This document shows, piece after piece, positions 42,549 to 52,266 of a stretch of 64,000 nucleotides of DNA; the stretch's first letter is position 1; the number at the start of each line of letters is the position of its first letter. Source of the DNA: Rhodopseudomonas rhenobacensis (GTDB lineage Bacteria > Pseudomonadota > Alphaproteobacteria > Rhizobiales > Xanthobacteraceae); NCBI RefSeq assembly GCF_014203125.1, contig NZ_JACHIH010000024.1:17804-81803 (forward strand), written 5' to 3'. Made by a program: the position numbers and the translations under genes. The notes under the pieces were generated by a model that was not told the origin of the DNA, made no database searches, and was given only the letters and a program-made list of their open reading frames with translations.

Positions 42549-44246
42549 ATGTCATTTGCTGATCGGTTCAGGCTGACAATCGGTCGCAAGATTTATGCGG
42601 TGATCGGGCTCGGTTGCGTGGGCCTGCTCGGCATTACCTGGCTGGACTCCCACGAGCTGTCGTCCGGCGTGCGGCAGCAGAAACAGATCGAGCTGCAGCA
42701 TCTGGCGGATTTGGCGCTCGGGATTGTCAAGGACGAGCAGGCGCTCGGCCAAGCCAGCGGCATTGCGGTCTCCGAAGCGCAGAAGCGCGCGCAGGCACGG
42801 ATTGCCGCGCTGCGCTACGGCAACAACGATTACTTCTTCATCACCGACCTCGACAACGTCATGGTGATGCATCCGATCTCGCCCAAGCTCAACGGCCAGA
42901 ACGTCGGCGACACCAAGGACGCCAACGGCAAGAAGCTGTTCATCGAGATGAGCGACACGGTGCGGCGCGCCGGCAGCGGGCTTATCGAATATCAATGGGC
43001 CAAGCCGGGCAAGGACAAGCCGGCCCCCAAGCTGACCTACGTCACCGGCTTCACGCCGTGGAATTGGGTGATCGGCACCGGCGTCTACATCGACGATCTC
43101 GACGAACAGACCTGGACCGCGACGCAGCGCTCGCTGATCGCCGCCGCTTTGGTGGTGCTGGTCACGCTGGCGGTGTCGATCCTGATGGCCGGCCGGATCA
43201 CCAAGCCGTTGCATCAGATGACCGCCGCGATGAAGGCGCTGGCCGGCGGCAAGCTCGACGTCGCCGTTCCGGGAATCGGCCGCAGCGACGAAATCGGCGA
43301 GATGGCGGAGGCCGTCGAAGTGTTCAAGACCAATGCGGTGGCGCGGCAGCGGCTGGAGGCCGAGCAGCACGAGCTGGAAGCGCGCGCCGCCGCGCAGCGC
43401 AAGGCCGACACCAACAAGCTCGCCGACGATTTCGAAGGCGCGGTCATCGAGATCATCCACACCGTGTCGTCGGCCTCGACCGAACTGGAAGCCTCGGCCA
43501 CGAGCTTGACCTCGACCGCCGAGCGCTCGCAGCAGCTCGCCACGGTGGTCGCGGCGGCGTCCGAGGAAGCCTCGACCAATGTGCAGTCGGTGGCCTCGGC
43601 GACCGAAGAGATGACCTCGTCGGTCAATGAAATCAGCCGCCAGGTGCAGGACTCCGCCCGCATCGCCCATGAGGCGGTGGATCAGGCGCGCAAGACCAAC
43701 GACCGCGTCGGCGAATTGTCGAAGGCCGCGGCCCGGATCGGCGACGTCGTCGAACTGATCAACACCATCGCCGGGCAGACCAACCTGTTGGCGCTCAACG
43801 CCACCATCGAGGCGGCACGGGCCGGCGAAGCCGGTCGCGGCTTCGCGGTGGTCGCCAGCGAGGTCAAGGCGTTGGCCGAGCAGACCGCGAAAGCCACCGG
43901 AGAGATCGGCCAGCAGATCACCGGAATCCAGGCCGCCACCCAGGACTCCGTCGCCGCGATCAAGGAGATCAGCGACACCATCGGCAAGATGTCTGAGATC
44001 GCCTCGACCATCGCCGCGGCGGTGGAAGAGCAGGGCGCGGCGACCCAGGAAATTTCCCGCAACGTGCAGCAGGCGGCGCAGGGGACCCAGCAGGTCTCGG
44101 CCAATATCGGCGATGTGCAGCGCGGCGCCAGCGAGACCGGCTCGGCCTCCGCAGAAGTGCTGTCGGCGGCGCAATCGCTGTCGCGCGACAGCAGCCGGCT
44201 GCAGGACGAGGTCAGCCGTTTCCTGAACACCGTCCGCGCGGCCTAG
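42549..44246 (+). CDS. Methyl-accepting chemotaxis protein, single-Cache sensor
   Basis: Receptor of 565 residues. TM1 at about 15-33, a periplasmic sCache-type domain (about 36-190, YGNNDYFFITDLDNVMVMHP and GFTPWNWVIGTGVYIDDLDEQT), TM2 at about 195-215, HAMP (215-268), and a signalling domain with the hairpin tip [24 protein letters not shown]. The last residues are FLNTVRAA; there is no NWETF pentapeptide for CheR. Single-Cache receptors often bind small organic acids. It is the first of three tandem receptor genes with closely similar signalling domains. Confidence 0.94.
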   Translation: MSFADRFRLTIGRKIYAVIGLGCVGLLGITWLDSHELSSGVRQQKQIELQHLADLALGIVKDEQALGQASGIAVSEAQKRAQARIAALRYGNNDYFFITDLDNVMVMHPISPKLNGQNVGDTKDANGKKLFIEMSDTVRRAGSGLIEYQWAKPGKDKPAPKLTYVTGFTPWNWVIGTGVYIDDLDEQTWTATQRSLIAAALVVLVTLAVSILMAGRITKPLHQMTAAMKALAGGKLDVAVPGIGRSDEIGEMAEAVEVFKTNAVARQRLEAEQHELEARAAAQRKADTNKLADDFEGAVIEIIHTVSSASTELEASATSLTSTAERSQQLATVVAAASEEASTNVQSVASATEEMTSSVNEISRQVQDSARIAHEAVDQARKTNDRVGELSKAAARIGDVVELINTIAGQTNLLALNATIEAARAGEAGRGFAVVASEVKALAEQTAKATGEIGQQITGIQAATQDSVAAIKEISDTIGKMSEIASTIAAAVEEQGAATQEISRNVQQAAQGTQQVSANIGDVQRGASETGSASAEVLSAAQSLSRDSSRLQDEVSRFLNTVRAA

Positions 44247-44431
44247 CGTCCGGCGGCGATCGCCGCCAGCAAGGACGCATGATCCACCCACGATCCACCG
44301 GCGCGCCAAGGCGCGGCGGTGCGATGCCCGCGCGAATGGAAATTTTCTCTCTCACAGCGTGTGGTACGACATTCCTCTATCGTGGTACCGTCCGGCCGGG
44401 ATCTACTACGAAATAATTCTCTGTCACAATT

Positions 44432-44443
44432 CGTACATTTACG
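44432..44443. promoter_or_regulatory. CGTA-N4-TACG motif upstream of the second receptor gene
   Basis: cgtacatttacg, 128 bases before the second receptor start, in a 324-base gap (44247-44570) that holds no gene. Further upstream the gap has an inverted pair gtggtacg / cgtggtacc (44361-44388). Confidence 0.55.
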
Positions 44444-44570
44444 AAGCTGTGAGATTTGCGGTCCTACCTCGTGACAAGCTCTGCGGCAGATTGCCTCGCC
44501 CCATGCGGGACGCGCGCCGCTGTTTTCGGCCCGGCCATGCCGACCGGCCGTCATGCTTTGCGAGGGACTC

Positions 44571-46334
44571 ATGTTACGGATATTCCAGAATGTCAGGATC
44601 GGCACCAAGCTGTGGATCGCGTCTGCGCTCGGCATCCTGCTGATCGGCTGCATGATCTACGGCCAGGTCACCGGCAGCGTCACGGTGCGTCAGGCCCAGG
44701 ACAACGTGGTTCGGGTGTTGTCGTTTGCCGGCGCCGCCACCGAGGCCAAGGCTTCGGTGAGCGGCATGCAGCTTGCCGTGGCCGACATCGTGCTGGCGAC
44801 GACGCCGGATGCGATCCGCGCCGCGCGCGACAGCTTCGCGGCCCGGCAGAAGGACGCCAGCCGTTTCATCACCGGCGTCGCCGACCTGATCCGGCTGCAG
44901 GAAAACCGCGACCGCCTCGCCCGCCTCAACACGCTGATCGGCGAGTTCGCCAAGGACGCGCAGCAGATCGCCGCGCTACGCGGCGAGATCAATAGCCTCG
45001 AGGCCGGCGCCATGGAGTCCGCCGCGGCCGCCTCGGAGGCGGTGCGCGAGATCAGCGCGCTCAAGGATCAGGTGGCGCGGATCCGCCACGACAAGGTGGT
45101 GCCGACCGGCGCGGAGATGGAGACCCTGACCAACGCCCTCATCGTCTCGGGCAAGCAGCTCAGCGATCAGGCCACCGCCGCCGCCGCCGCCGAAGCGATT
45201 TCGGTCGAGCGCTGGGCGCTGGCGATCGGGCTCGCCAACGCGCTGTTGATGATCGCGACCTCGATCTTCACCTCCACCACGATCGCGCGGCCGATGCAGG
45301 CCCTGAGCCGGGCGATGGTGGAGCTGGCCAACGGCAATTTCGGCGTGGTGCTGCCGGGGCTCGGCCGCAAGGACGAGATCGGCGACGTCGCCGGCGCCGT
45401 CGAGACCTTCAAGGTTAAGGCCGAGCAGAGGGCGCAGGCCGAGGCGGAGGAAAAGGCGCGGCAGGATCAATCGGCCGCGGCGCAGCGCAAGCAGGAGATG
45501 ATCAAGCTCGCCAACGAATTCGAAGGCGCGGTGGGCGAAATCGTCGAGACCGTATCGTCGGCCTCGGCCGAACTGGAGAGCTCCGCCGGCACGCTGACGG
45601 CGACCGCGGAGCACGCCCAGCAGCTTGCTACCATGGTGGCGTCGGCCTCCGAGGAAGCCACCACCAACGTGCAGTCGGTGGCCTCGGCGACCGAAGAAAT
45701 GAGCTCGTCGATTTCCGAGATCGGCCGTCAGGTGCAGATGTCGGCGCGGATCGCCGGCGAGGCGGTGCAGCAGGCGCAGAAGACCAATCACCGGGTCGGC
45801 GAATTGGCCAAGGCGGCGGCGCGGATCGGCGACGTCGTCGAACTGATCAACACCATCGCCGGGCAGACCAATCTGCTGGCGCTGAACGCGACGATCGAAG
45901 CCGCCCGCGCCGGCGAGGCCGGACGCGGCTTTGCGGTTGTGGCGAGCGAGGTCAAAGCGCTGGCCGAGCAGACCGCCAAGGCCACCGGCGAGATCGGCCA
46001 GCAGATCACCGGCATCCAGGCCGCCACCCAGGAATCGGTGGGCGCGATCAAGGAGATCGGCGACACCATCGGCAAGATGTCGGAGATCGCCTCGACCATC
46101 GCGGCGGCGGTGGAGCAGCAGGGCGCCGCGACCCAGGAGATCGCCCGCAACGTGCAGCAGGCGGCGCAGGGCACCCACGAGGTGAGTTCGAACATCACCG
46201 ACGTGCAGCGCGGCGCCTCGGAGACCGGATCGGCCTCGTCGCAGGTGTTGTCGGCGGCGCAATCGCTGTCGCGCGACAGCAACCGGCTGAAGGGCGAGGT
46301 CAGCAAATTCCTGCAAACCGTGCGCGCGGCCTGA
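44571..46334 (+). CDS. Methyl-accepting chemotaxis protein, helical-bundle sensor
   Basis: Receptor of 587 residues. TM1 at about 10-30, a periplasmic helical domain (about 35-215, [28 protein letters not shown]) with no Cache motif, TM2 near 215-240, HAMP, and the signalling domain with [25 protein letters not shown]-terminus FLQTVRAA. The ATG is preceded by gaggg. The signalling part is nearly the same as in the flanking receptors, but the sensor is unrelated, a pattern of domain shuffling by duplication. Confidence 0.94.
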   Translation: MLRIFQNVRIGTKLWIASALGILLIGCMIYGQVTGSVTVRQAQDNVVRVLSFAGAATEAKASVSGMQLAVADIVLATTPDAIRAARDSFAARQKDASRFITGVADLIRLQENRDRLARLNTLIGEFAKDAQQIAALRGEINSLEAGAMESAAAASEAVREISALKDQVARIRHDKVVPTGAEMETLTNALIVSGKQLSDQATAAAAAEAISVERWALAIGLANALLMIATSIFTSTTIARPMQALSRAMVELANGNFGVVLPGLGRKDEIGDVAGAVETFKVKAEQRAQAEAEEKARQDQSAAAQRKQEMIKLANEFEGAVGEIVETVSSASAELESSAGTLTATAEHAQQLATMVASASEEATTNVQSVASATEEMSSSISEIGRQVQMSARIAGEAVQQAQKTNHRVGELAKAAARIGDVVELINTIAGQTNLLALNATIEAARAGEAGRGFAVVASEVKALAEQTAKATGEIGQQITGIQAATQESVGAIKEIGDTIGKMSEIASTIAAAVEQQGAATQEIARNVQQAAQGTHEVSSNITDVQRGASETGSASSQVLSAAQSLSRDSNRLKGEVSKFLQTVRAA

Positions 46335-46450
46335 GCCGCGCGCGCCGAACTACGCGTCACCCGAATTGCAGCCGCAGCGCCGCGCAACGCCTTGTTGCGC
46401 GGCGTTGTGCGTTTGCGCCCGTTGTTTGCGCAGTGCGAAAAATCATACCT

Positions 46451-46462
46451 CGTAGTTTTACG
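46451..46462. promoter_or_regulatory. CGTA-N4-TACG motif upstream of the third receptor gene
   Basis: cgtagttttacg, identical to the 42431 copy, 134 bases before the third receptor start. It lies in the 261-base gap after the second receptor gene. Confidence 0.6.
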
Positions 46463-46595
46463 AAGCCTTCATGCCGCATCAGCGAAGGTAAAATCGAAAG
46501 GTGACGGCGATCAACAGCTCGGCTGCCTTTCCTGAACGCCAAGCGCGGAGCCGCGTGGCGGTCGGCGGCTTCTTATCCAAACCAAGGACTTCACC

Positions 46596-48287
46596 ATGCT
46601 CGCGAGGCTGTCGATTCGCGCCAAGATCACCACCGTCGTCGCTTTCCTGCTGCTCGCCATGACCGGCATCGGCCTCTTGGCCGTCAGCAACATGCGGGCG
46701 ATCAACGCCACCGCCGTCGAAATTCAGACCAAGTGGATGCCGAGCGTGCGCATTCTCGGCGACCTGCGCGGCGCGCTGTTCACCTACCGCAACATGGTGC
46801 GCGAACACATGCTGTCGGAAACCGCGCAGACCAAGGCGGCCACCGAACAGCGGCTGGCCAAGCTGATGGGGCAGATCGCCGAGATCCGCCGCGATTACGA
46901 GGGTCTGCTGACCACGCCGGCGGAGCGCGCGATCTATCAGGAATGGGCCGCGATGTGGGCGGAGTTCGAAAAGGGCAACGAGCAGGTGATGGCGCTGTCG
47001 CGCAAGGCCGCGGGCCAGGTGCCGCACGACGCGCATGAGCTCAGCTACAACGTCGTCAATCCGGTCGGCCTCGCGTCCGACGCGGTTCTGAAGAAGAGCA
47101 TCGACTACAACAACAACGGCGCCGCCGCGGCGAGCCGCGCCGCCGCCGAGACCTACGACAACGTGCAGATGCTGTTGGCGATCATCCTCGGCCTGGCGAT
47201 GCTGACCGGCATCGGCATCTCGATCTATCTGGTGCGCGACGTTGGCCGTGGCATCGCCTCGATCATCCGCCCGATGCAGGCGCTGGGCGACGGCGACCTG
47301 ACCGCCGAAGTGCCGCATCAGGGCGAGACCAACGAGATCGGCGCGATGGCCGACCGGCTGCAGATGTTCAAGGAGGCGCTGATCGCCAAGAAGGCCGCCG
47401 ACGAGGCGGCGGCGGTGGAAGCCGACGTCAAGATCCAGCGCGGTCATCGGGTCGACGCCATCACCCGCGACTTCGAGGCCGTCATCAGCGAGATCATCGA
47501 CACCGTGTCGTCGGCCTCCACCGAGCTCGAAGCCTCCGCCGGCACGCTGACGGCGACCGCGCAGCGTGCCCAGCAGCTCACCAGCAATGTGGTGACGGCG
47601 TCCGAAGAGGCCGCCACCAACGTGCAGTCGGTGTCGTCCGCGACGGAGGAGATGACGTCCTCGGTCAACGAGATCAGCCGTCAGGTGCAGGAGTCCGCGC
47701 GGATCGCCGGCGACGCGGTGGAGCAGGCCAAGCAGACCAACGACAGCGTCGGGCAGTTGTCGCAGGCGGCGGCAAGGATCGGCGACGTCGTCGAACTGAT
47801 CAACACCATCGCCGGACAGACCAACCTGTTGGCGCTGAACGCCACCATCGAAGCCGCCCGCGCCGGCGACGCCGGCCGCGGCTTTGCCGTGGTGGCCGCC
47901 GAGGTCAAGGCGCTGGCCGAGCAGACCGGCAAGGCGACCGGCGAGATCAGCCTGCAGATCAACGGCATCCAGACCGCGACGCAGCAGTCGGTCGGCGCCA
48001 TCAAGGAGATCGGCATGACCATCGGGCGGATGTCGGAGATCGCCGCGACCATCGCCACGGCGGTCGAGCAGCAGGGCGCCGCGACCCAGGAAATCTCCCG
48101 CAACGTCACCCGGGCGGCGCAGGGCACCCAGCAGGTCAGCAGCAACATCACCGACGTGCAGCGCGGCGCCAGCGAAACCGGATCGGCGTCGTCGCAGGTG
48201 CTCTCGGCGGCGCGGTCGCTGTCGGCCGACAGCAACCGGCTGAAGGTCGAGGTCGACAAGTTCCTCAGCACCGTGCGGGCGGCCTGA
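46596..48287 (+). CDS. Methyl-accepting chemotaxis protein, four-helix-bundle sensor
   Basis: Receptor of 563 residues. TM1 at about 10-32, a periplasmic 4HB_MCP-like domain (about 35-190, [33 protein letters not shown]), TM2 near 192-212, HAMP, and the signalling domain with the same hairpin tip as the two preceding genes except [15 protein letters not shown]-terminus FLSTVRAA. The three genes are same-strand with gaps of 261-324 bases that each contain a CGTA-N4-TACG motif, so each may have its own promoter. Confidence 0.94.
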   Translation: MLARLSIRAKITTVVAFLLLAMTGIGLLAVSNMRAINATAVEIQTKWMPSVRILGDLRGALFTYRNMVREHMLSETAQTKAATEQRLAKLMGQIAEIRRDYEGLLTTPAERAIYQEWAAMWAEFEKGNEQVMALSRKAAGQVPHDAHELSYNVVNPVGLASDAVLKKSIDYNNNGAAAASRAAAETYDNVQMLLAIILGLAMLTGIGISIYLVRDVGRGIASIIRPMQALGDGDLTAEVPHQGETNEIGAMADRLQMFKEALIAKKAADEAAAVEADVKIQRGHRVDAITRDFEAVISEIIDTVSSASTELEASAGTLTATAQRAQQLTSNVVTASEEAATNVQSVSSATEEMTSSVNEISRQVQESARIAGDAVEQAKQTNDSVGQLSQAAARIGDVVELINTIAGQTNLLALNATIEAARAGDAGRGFAVVAAEVKALAEQTGKATGEISLQINGIQTATQQSVGAIKEIGMTIGRMSEIAATIATAVEQQGAATQEISRNVTRAAQGTQQVSSNITDVQRGASETGSASSQVLSAARSLSADSNRLKVEVDKFLSTVRAA

Positions 48288-48406
48288 GCGAGGGGGCCCG
48301 ACGCGGGTTTCGCTGTCGGGCGCACCACGTGAACGACAGGCCGGTCAGGATCGCGTTTGTGAAAACGTGGTCCTGATGCCGGCGCCTCGCTGCGGTGCCG
48401 AACCGA

Positions 48407-48757
48407 CTAATCGGCGTCGGCGAGCTTGCGCAGCGTGGCGCGGAACAGCAGGCTGGCCTTGCCGACCAGCGCGGTGCCGTTCATCACCGCCGCGGTCGGG
48501 GTGGCGGTGCCGGAGACGCCGATCCCGACCGGGTTCTTCTGGCCGCCGAACAGCGGGTTGGCGTCGGGGCTGGGAGTATGCTGGCTGACCAGCACCTCGC
48601 CCTTGAAGGCGTCGCCGGCCACCGTGTAGCTGCCCGTATAGTATAGGTAAGCATCACCGCCCAGAATGACGCCGTTGCGAAAAAGCACAACGCCGCTTCC
48701 CTTGCCGGATCGCCCATCGAGCAGATCGACATGGATCGAGTACAGGCCGTTCAGCAT
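48407..48757 (-). CDS. GrlR-like regulatory protein
   Basis: Protein of 116 residues: MLNGLYSIHVDLLDGRSGKGSGVVLFRNGVILGGDAYLYYTGSY and GVSGTATPTAAVMNGTALVGKASLLFRA. This resembles the GrlR family, beta-barrel-like proteins first known as negative regulators of type III secretion in enteropathogenic E. coli but widely found in Rhizobiales without such systems. No DNA-binding domain. The start at 48757 is preceded by cgatatg; the frame is open upstream. Its role here is unknown. Confidence 0.6.
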   Translation of the reverse strand: MLNGLYSIHVDLLDGRSGKGSGVVLFRNGVILGGDAYLYYTGSYTVAGDAFKGEVLVSQHTPSPDANPLFGGQKNPVGIGVSGTATPTAAVMNGTALVGKASLLFRATLRKLADAD

Positions 48758-48934
48758 ATCGTCCCGGCTTTGGTCTGAGGTCCCACTACGAGCGCAGCTC
48801 GTGTTATGCCAAAGCCGGGCGGACGTCGTCAACGCGGCACATGATCACTTCCTGCGTCGCGTGGCGGGGGGCTGCGGCGGCGCGCGCCGAGCAGCCGGCG
48901 GGCGGGCAATCAGCAGCGGGAGCGGCGCTCGGTC

Positions 48935-49102
48935 TCAGCCGTGACGGTTCAGCGCCTCGGCGTGGGATTTGTTGGCGGCGTAGCATTCGCAGGTGAGTTC
49001 GGTCAGGCCGTCGACCCGGGTGATCTCCACCTGGCCGCGGCTGTAGCGAATGATGCCGGCGTGCTGCAGCGCCCCCGCCACCAGACCTCCCCCGACCGTC
49101 AC
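48935..49102 (-). pseudogene. Crp/Fnr-family regulator, C-terminal fragment
   Basis: Minus-strand sequence GALQHAGIIRYSRGQVEITRVDGLTELTCECYAANKSH matches the C-terminal winged helix of Crp/Fnr regulators of Rhizobiales (LQxAGxIRYSRG... CECY). The N-terminal sensor domain is missing. The match ends at about 49102, five bases before a hemagglutinin fragment begins on the other strand, which marks a rearrangement junction. Confidence 0.6.
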
Positions 49103-49106
49103 CCGA

Positions 49107-49815
49107 TATGACATCGCGCCGGTGCTGTCGCTGGGCGATGCCACGCTGACGGTGCGGACCGCCGGCGATCTCCGGCTGCAGACCGTACTCGACCCGATGC
49201 TGGCCATCGATCCGATTTCCAAGGACCCTGACGACCCGAGGAATATCTCGAAGCAGACTCTGATGTTCGGTTATTCCGGCAACAGCAAGCTCAGCCTGTC
49301 GTCGTCCGGCGGCAACGTCACGCTGGTCAATCAAGCGAGCTATCTGTCGCAGGACGTGACCACCGACTTCAACAATGTCGGCTCGAACGTGCAATCTGCC
49401 AATACCAAAGCCGGCAACATGTACCCGGCGCTGACCAGCGTGGTCGCGCTCAACGGCTCGATCGAAAACCTGAACCGCTTTAACGTATTGCCTGCCGCGC
49501 AAGGCGAGGTGCTGATGTTGGCCGCAAATGACATCGACCTCGGCAGCATTCTGATGTCGCGCGCCACCACCGCCATGCTGGCGTCGCCGTTCCTGCCGTT
49601 CGGCAGCTCGGCGCTGCAGATCGGGGCGCTCAACGTCGCTCAATGCGGTGCTCGATCCCGGCGTCACCATCCAGGGCCCGGGCGGATTGCTGCTGACCGC
49701 CGGGCGCGACGTCTATGCCGATACCATCGGCATCGTCAGCACCGGCAACTACTCGTTGCTGAGGACGCCGAGCGCGGTGCCGATCGCGATCAAGGGGCTT
49801 TCCGCAGCCTGCTGA
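49107..49815 (+). pseudogene. Filamentous-hemagglutinin-like protein, internal fragment with frameshift
   Basis: Part of a large secreted adhesin. One frame reads YDIAPVLSLGDATLTVRTAGDLRLQTVLDP, SSGGNVTLVNQASYLSQDV and NVLPAAQGEVLMLAANDIDLGS to about 49634. The homologous text continues in another frame (NAVLDPGVTIQGPGGLLLTAGRDVYADTIGIVSTGNYSLL) until a stop at 49815. Both ends of the adhesin are absent. The repetitive SGG/LAAND style is typical of the FHA filament. Confidence 0.6.
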
Positions 49816-49877
49816 GTACGGCCCGACATGTGTTGGCCGAAGGGTGCTCGCGCCGGCCATGGCGCATCGCCGCCAGC

Positions 49878-50222
49878 ATGTCGGCGCGGGTCGAGGATGG
49901 CGTGACCGACCTCGACGAGGTCCTGAAGGATCGGCTGAATGGCCTCAAGGCCGGGCGCGACCCGGCACGGGCGGTTATGGAACGGGCCAAGTTCTACGCT
50001 GGCGGCGCGATCCAGCTCGATCCGGCCTTGGTCGAAAGCTCTGGGGGCATGATGCGCGAGCACCTCGCCACCGGCTCAATTCGGTTCCGGAAGGCCTACT
50101 TGCAGTCCATCATCGATGCCGTCGAAGCCGATGACGCCCAAATCCGGATCCGGGCAGTAAAGACCAGCTTGAAAAAGCAGTCCTGGCGAGCCGCCCCGGC
50201 ACGTTGGAGCGTTCGCAGATGA
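49878..50222 (+). pseudogene. Site-specific (resolvase-type) recombinase, C-terminal fragment
   Basis: The frame ARVEDGVTDLDEVLKDRLNGLKAGRDPARAVMERAK ... GSIRFRKAYLQSIIDAVEADDAQIRIRAVKTSLKKQ matches the tail of large serine-recombinase-like proteins. The catalytic N-terminal domain is missing. It ends eight bases before the 3' end of a tRNA-Arg gene, the usual position of an integrase remnant beside its tRNA target. Confidence 0.6.
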
Positions 50223-50230
50223 GTACTGAG

Positions 50231-50307
50231 TGGCGCGCTCGGAGAGATTCGAACTCCCGACCCTCGGAATCGAAATCCGATGCTCTATCCAGCTGAGCTA
50301 CGAGCGC
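50231..50307 (-). tRNA. tRNA-Arg (anticodon TCG)
   Basis: Read on the minus strand the gene folds as a full cloverleaf: acceptor gcgctcg with cgagcgc, D-arm gctc...gagc, anticodon stem tcgga/tccga with loop tttcgat (anticodon TCG, reads CGA codons), T-arm with ttcgaat, and an encoded CCA. Length 77. Confidence 0.95.
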
Positions 50308-50341
50308 ACGGCGGCACCATACCTTGCCTTGCTGCGAAAGG

Positions 50342-50373
50342 AAGCCCCCGAGCCGTGGGGCGGGGGGCTTTTT
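50342..50373 (+). terminator. Hairpin with T-run near tRNA-Arg
   Basis: aagccccc (50342-50349) faces ggggggctt (50362-50370) with a T-run after it, on the plus strand. It may end the transcript that would come from the recombinase fragment; the tRNA is on the other strand. Confidence 0.6.
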
Positions 50374-50522
50374 CCACGTCGTTTCAACGGGCTGGGCATT
50401 TTTTCGCCGAATTGCGATGCTTAACGAAATGCTAACACAGTCACGCCAGACTCTTGCCGTCTGGTGCGCTGGCGCCAGACCGACTATCGTCGAACCGTTC
50501 AACCTGGGTTTGCATTCCATCC

Positions 50523-50966
50523 ATGCGTTTATTTCCGCTCCTGCTGCTGCCTGCGCTGCTGATCACTGGGTCAGCGCGCGCCGACCTTCGCATCACCCGC
50601 GATCACGGCGGCTATGTCACGGAATACAAGGCAAAGTACGAGCGGATCCGGGATCGCCGCGAGCGCGTCATCATCGACGGCATCTGCAATTCGGCTTGCA
50701 CCATGGTGTTCGGCATCGTGCCGATGAACAAGATCTGCGTCACCCCGCGCGCCAGCCTCGGCTTCCACCAGGCCTATTACGACAAGGCGTTCACCTTCGG
50801 CATCAAGGTCACCAGCTACGAGGGGACATCCGACCTGATGTCCTATTATCCGCAGCCGGTGAAGGAATGGATCAGCCGCAACGGCGGGCTGACCACCGAG
50901 ATGAAGAAGATCAGGAACGGCACCGATCTGTGGAGGATCGTCGATCCCTGTCCGGAAGATTTCTGA
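50523..50966 (+). CDS. Exported ClpP/crotonase-like hypothetical protein
   Basis: Protein of 147 residues with a signal peptide (MRLFPLLLLPALLITGSARA). The mature part has IIDGICNSACTMVFGIVPMNKICVTPRASLGFHQAYYDKAF, in which a Ser in NSACT and a His in LGFHQA are placed like the catalytic residues of ClpP-like folds. Similar proteins occur in many Rhizobiales with no assigned role. The start at 50523 puts the signal peptide at the N-terminus. It converges on a diguanylate cyclase gene with four bases between stops. Confidence 0.72.
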   Translation: MRLFPLLLLPALLITGSARADLRITRDHGGYVTEYKAKYERIRDRRERVIIDGICNSACTMVFGIVPMNKICVTPRASLGFHQAYYDKAFTFGIKVTSYEGTSDLMSYYPQPVKEWISRNGGLTTEMKKIRNGTDLWRIVDPCPEDF

Positions 50967-50970
50967 TCGC

Positions 50971-52149
50971 TCAGGCGAATACCCGGTTGCGTCCGGCCTG
51001 TTTGGCGACGTAGAGCCGCTGGTCGGCGCATTCGATCGCTTCGAGCGCGGACTCGCCCGAACTCGCCACATAGGCGCCGACGCTGACGGTGACGATCGCG
51101 CCGTCGCAGAAATCCGGATGCGGGATCGCCAGCTCGGCGACCGCGCGGCGCAGCCGTTCGGCGACCGCCAAGGTCTCGGTGCGGTCGGCGTCGGGCAGGA
51201 TCACCGCAAATTCCTCGCCGCCGTAGCGCGCGACAATATCGTCGGAGGATCGCAACGCGGCTTGCAGCGCGCCGGCGATCAGCCGCAGGCAGCGGTCGCC
51301 GCCGGCATGGCCGGCGCGATCGTTGAAGCGCTTGAAATTGTCGACGTCGATCATCAGCACGCCGCTGCCGCGCGACGGCGCCAGTGGAAAGCCGCAGCGC
51401 TCGATGGCTTCGTCGAGATAGCGCCGGTTGAAGATGCCGGTGAGCGGATCGATGGTCGACAGCGCCGCGAGCCTGGTGTTGGCCTGGTGCAGCTCGATGG
51501 TCCGCTCGGCGTCGACGGCGCGCATCCGCCGCAGATCGGTGATCCGCTTGTCGCGCTCGCGGCGGATGTTCAACGACACCAGCGCCAGCACGACCCCAAG
51601 CCCGATCAGGTCGGTGTTGTTCCAGCTCGGCGGCCACCGCAGCCCGGTGGCGACGATGCCGCCATAGGCCAGCATCGAGATCGCCAGCAGCAGGCGGGTG
51701 TGCAGCAGCGGCAGCACCGCGAAGATCGTCGCTGAGAAGATGATGAACAGCGCCGCCATCATGTAGCGGCTGGCCGACGGCTCCGGCGCCCATTGGCCGA
51801 TCGCGGTGGCGGCGACCACAAAGGCGAAGGTGCCCACCGCGTTGCTCAGATCGATCAGCGCGGGATGACGCGAGCGCCGATTGAGCGCGATGGCCAGCAA
51901 CAACAGCGGCGTCACCACGCCGACGCGCAGCATCATCGCCACCTGCAGGCCGTTGTTATCAAGCAACATCCAATCGGTGGCGAGCGCCAGCAGATCGATG
52001 GCCATGATGGTCACCAGCCAATGCCGGCGCGGGTTCTGCAGCCGGTCGACCGTGGGGGCCGCGGCATCGCTACGCTCAGAGACGGTGTCTGAGTGGGGTG
52101 ACCGCGCGCGCTCGCGCGTGATCTGCGACCCGTTGCTATCAATACTCAT
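50971..52149 (-). CDS. Membrane-bound diguanylate cyclase (GGDEF)
   Basis: Protein of 392 residues that should make cyclic di-GMP. About six transmembrane helices in the N-terminal half (residues 50-205), a short coiled segment (LNIRRERDKRITDLRRMRAVDAERTIELHQANTRL), and a GGDEF domain with the active-site loop RYGGEEFAVILP (about residue 309) and DPLTGIFNRRYLDEAI, IDVDNFKRFNDRAGHAGGD. The RxxD inhibitory site is not clear. The start at 52149 is preceded by gggggcgtcag; the frame is open to 52170. Confidence 0.93.
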   Translation of the reverse strand: MSIDSNGSQITRERARSPHSDTVSERSDAAAPTVDRLQNPRRHWLVTIMAIDLLALATDWMLLDNNGLQVAMMLRVGVVTPLLLLAIALNRRSRHPALIDLSNAVGTFAFVVAATAIGQWAPEPSASRYMMAALFIIFSATIFAVLPLLHTRLLLAISMLAYGGIVATGLRWPPSWNNTDLIGLGVVLALVSLNIRRERDKRITDLRRMRAVDAERTIELHQANTRLAALSTIDPLTGIFNRRYLDEAIERCGFPLAPSRGSGVLMIDVDNFKRFNDRAGHAGGDRCLRLIAGALQAALRSSDDIVARYGGEEFAVILPDADRTETLAVAERLRRAVAELAIPHPDFCDGAIVTVSVGAYVASSGESALEAIECADQRLYVAKQAGRNRVFA

Positions 52150-52266
52150 CTGACGCCCCCAATTGGGCAAAAGCCATAACGCATCTTTGCTAAGCCGCAG
52201 TAACCAGCGTTGCTCAACAAAGTGATAAGCGGACGTGCGACGCCGCTGCGTCCACCACCACGGCTG

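Noticed and set aside
48407..48757. GrlR-like gene taken as a hint of a type III secretion system
   Set aside because: No secretion genes are present in the window and GrlR-like proteins are common in Rhizobiales without such systems.
50110..50520. Minus-strand frame containing VAQLDRASDFDSEGREFESLRARHS
   Set aside because: This peptide is the well-known translation of a tRNA gene (here tRNA-Arg), not a protein.
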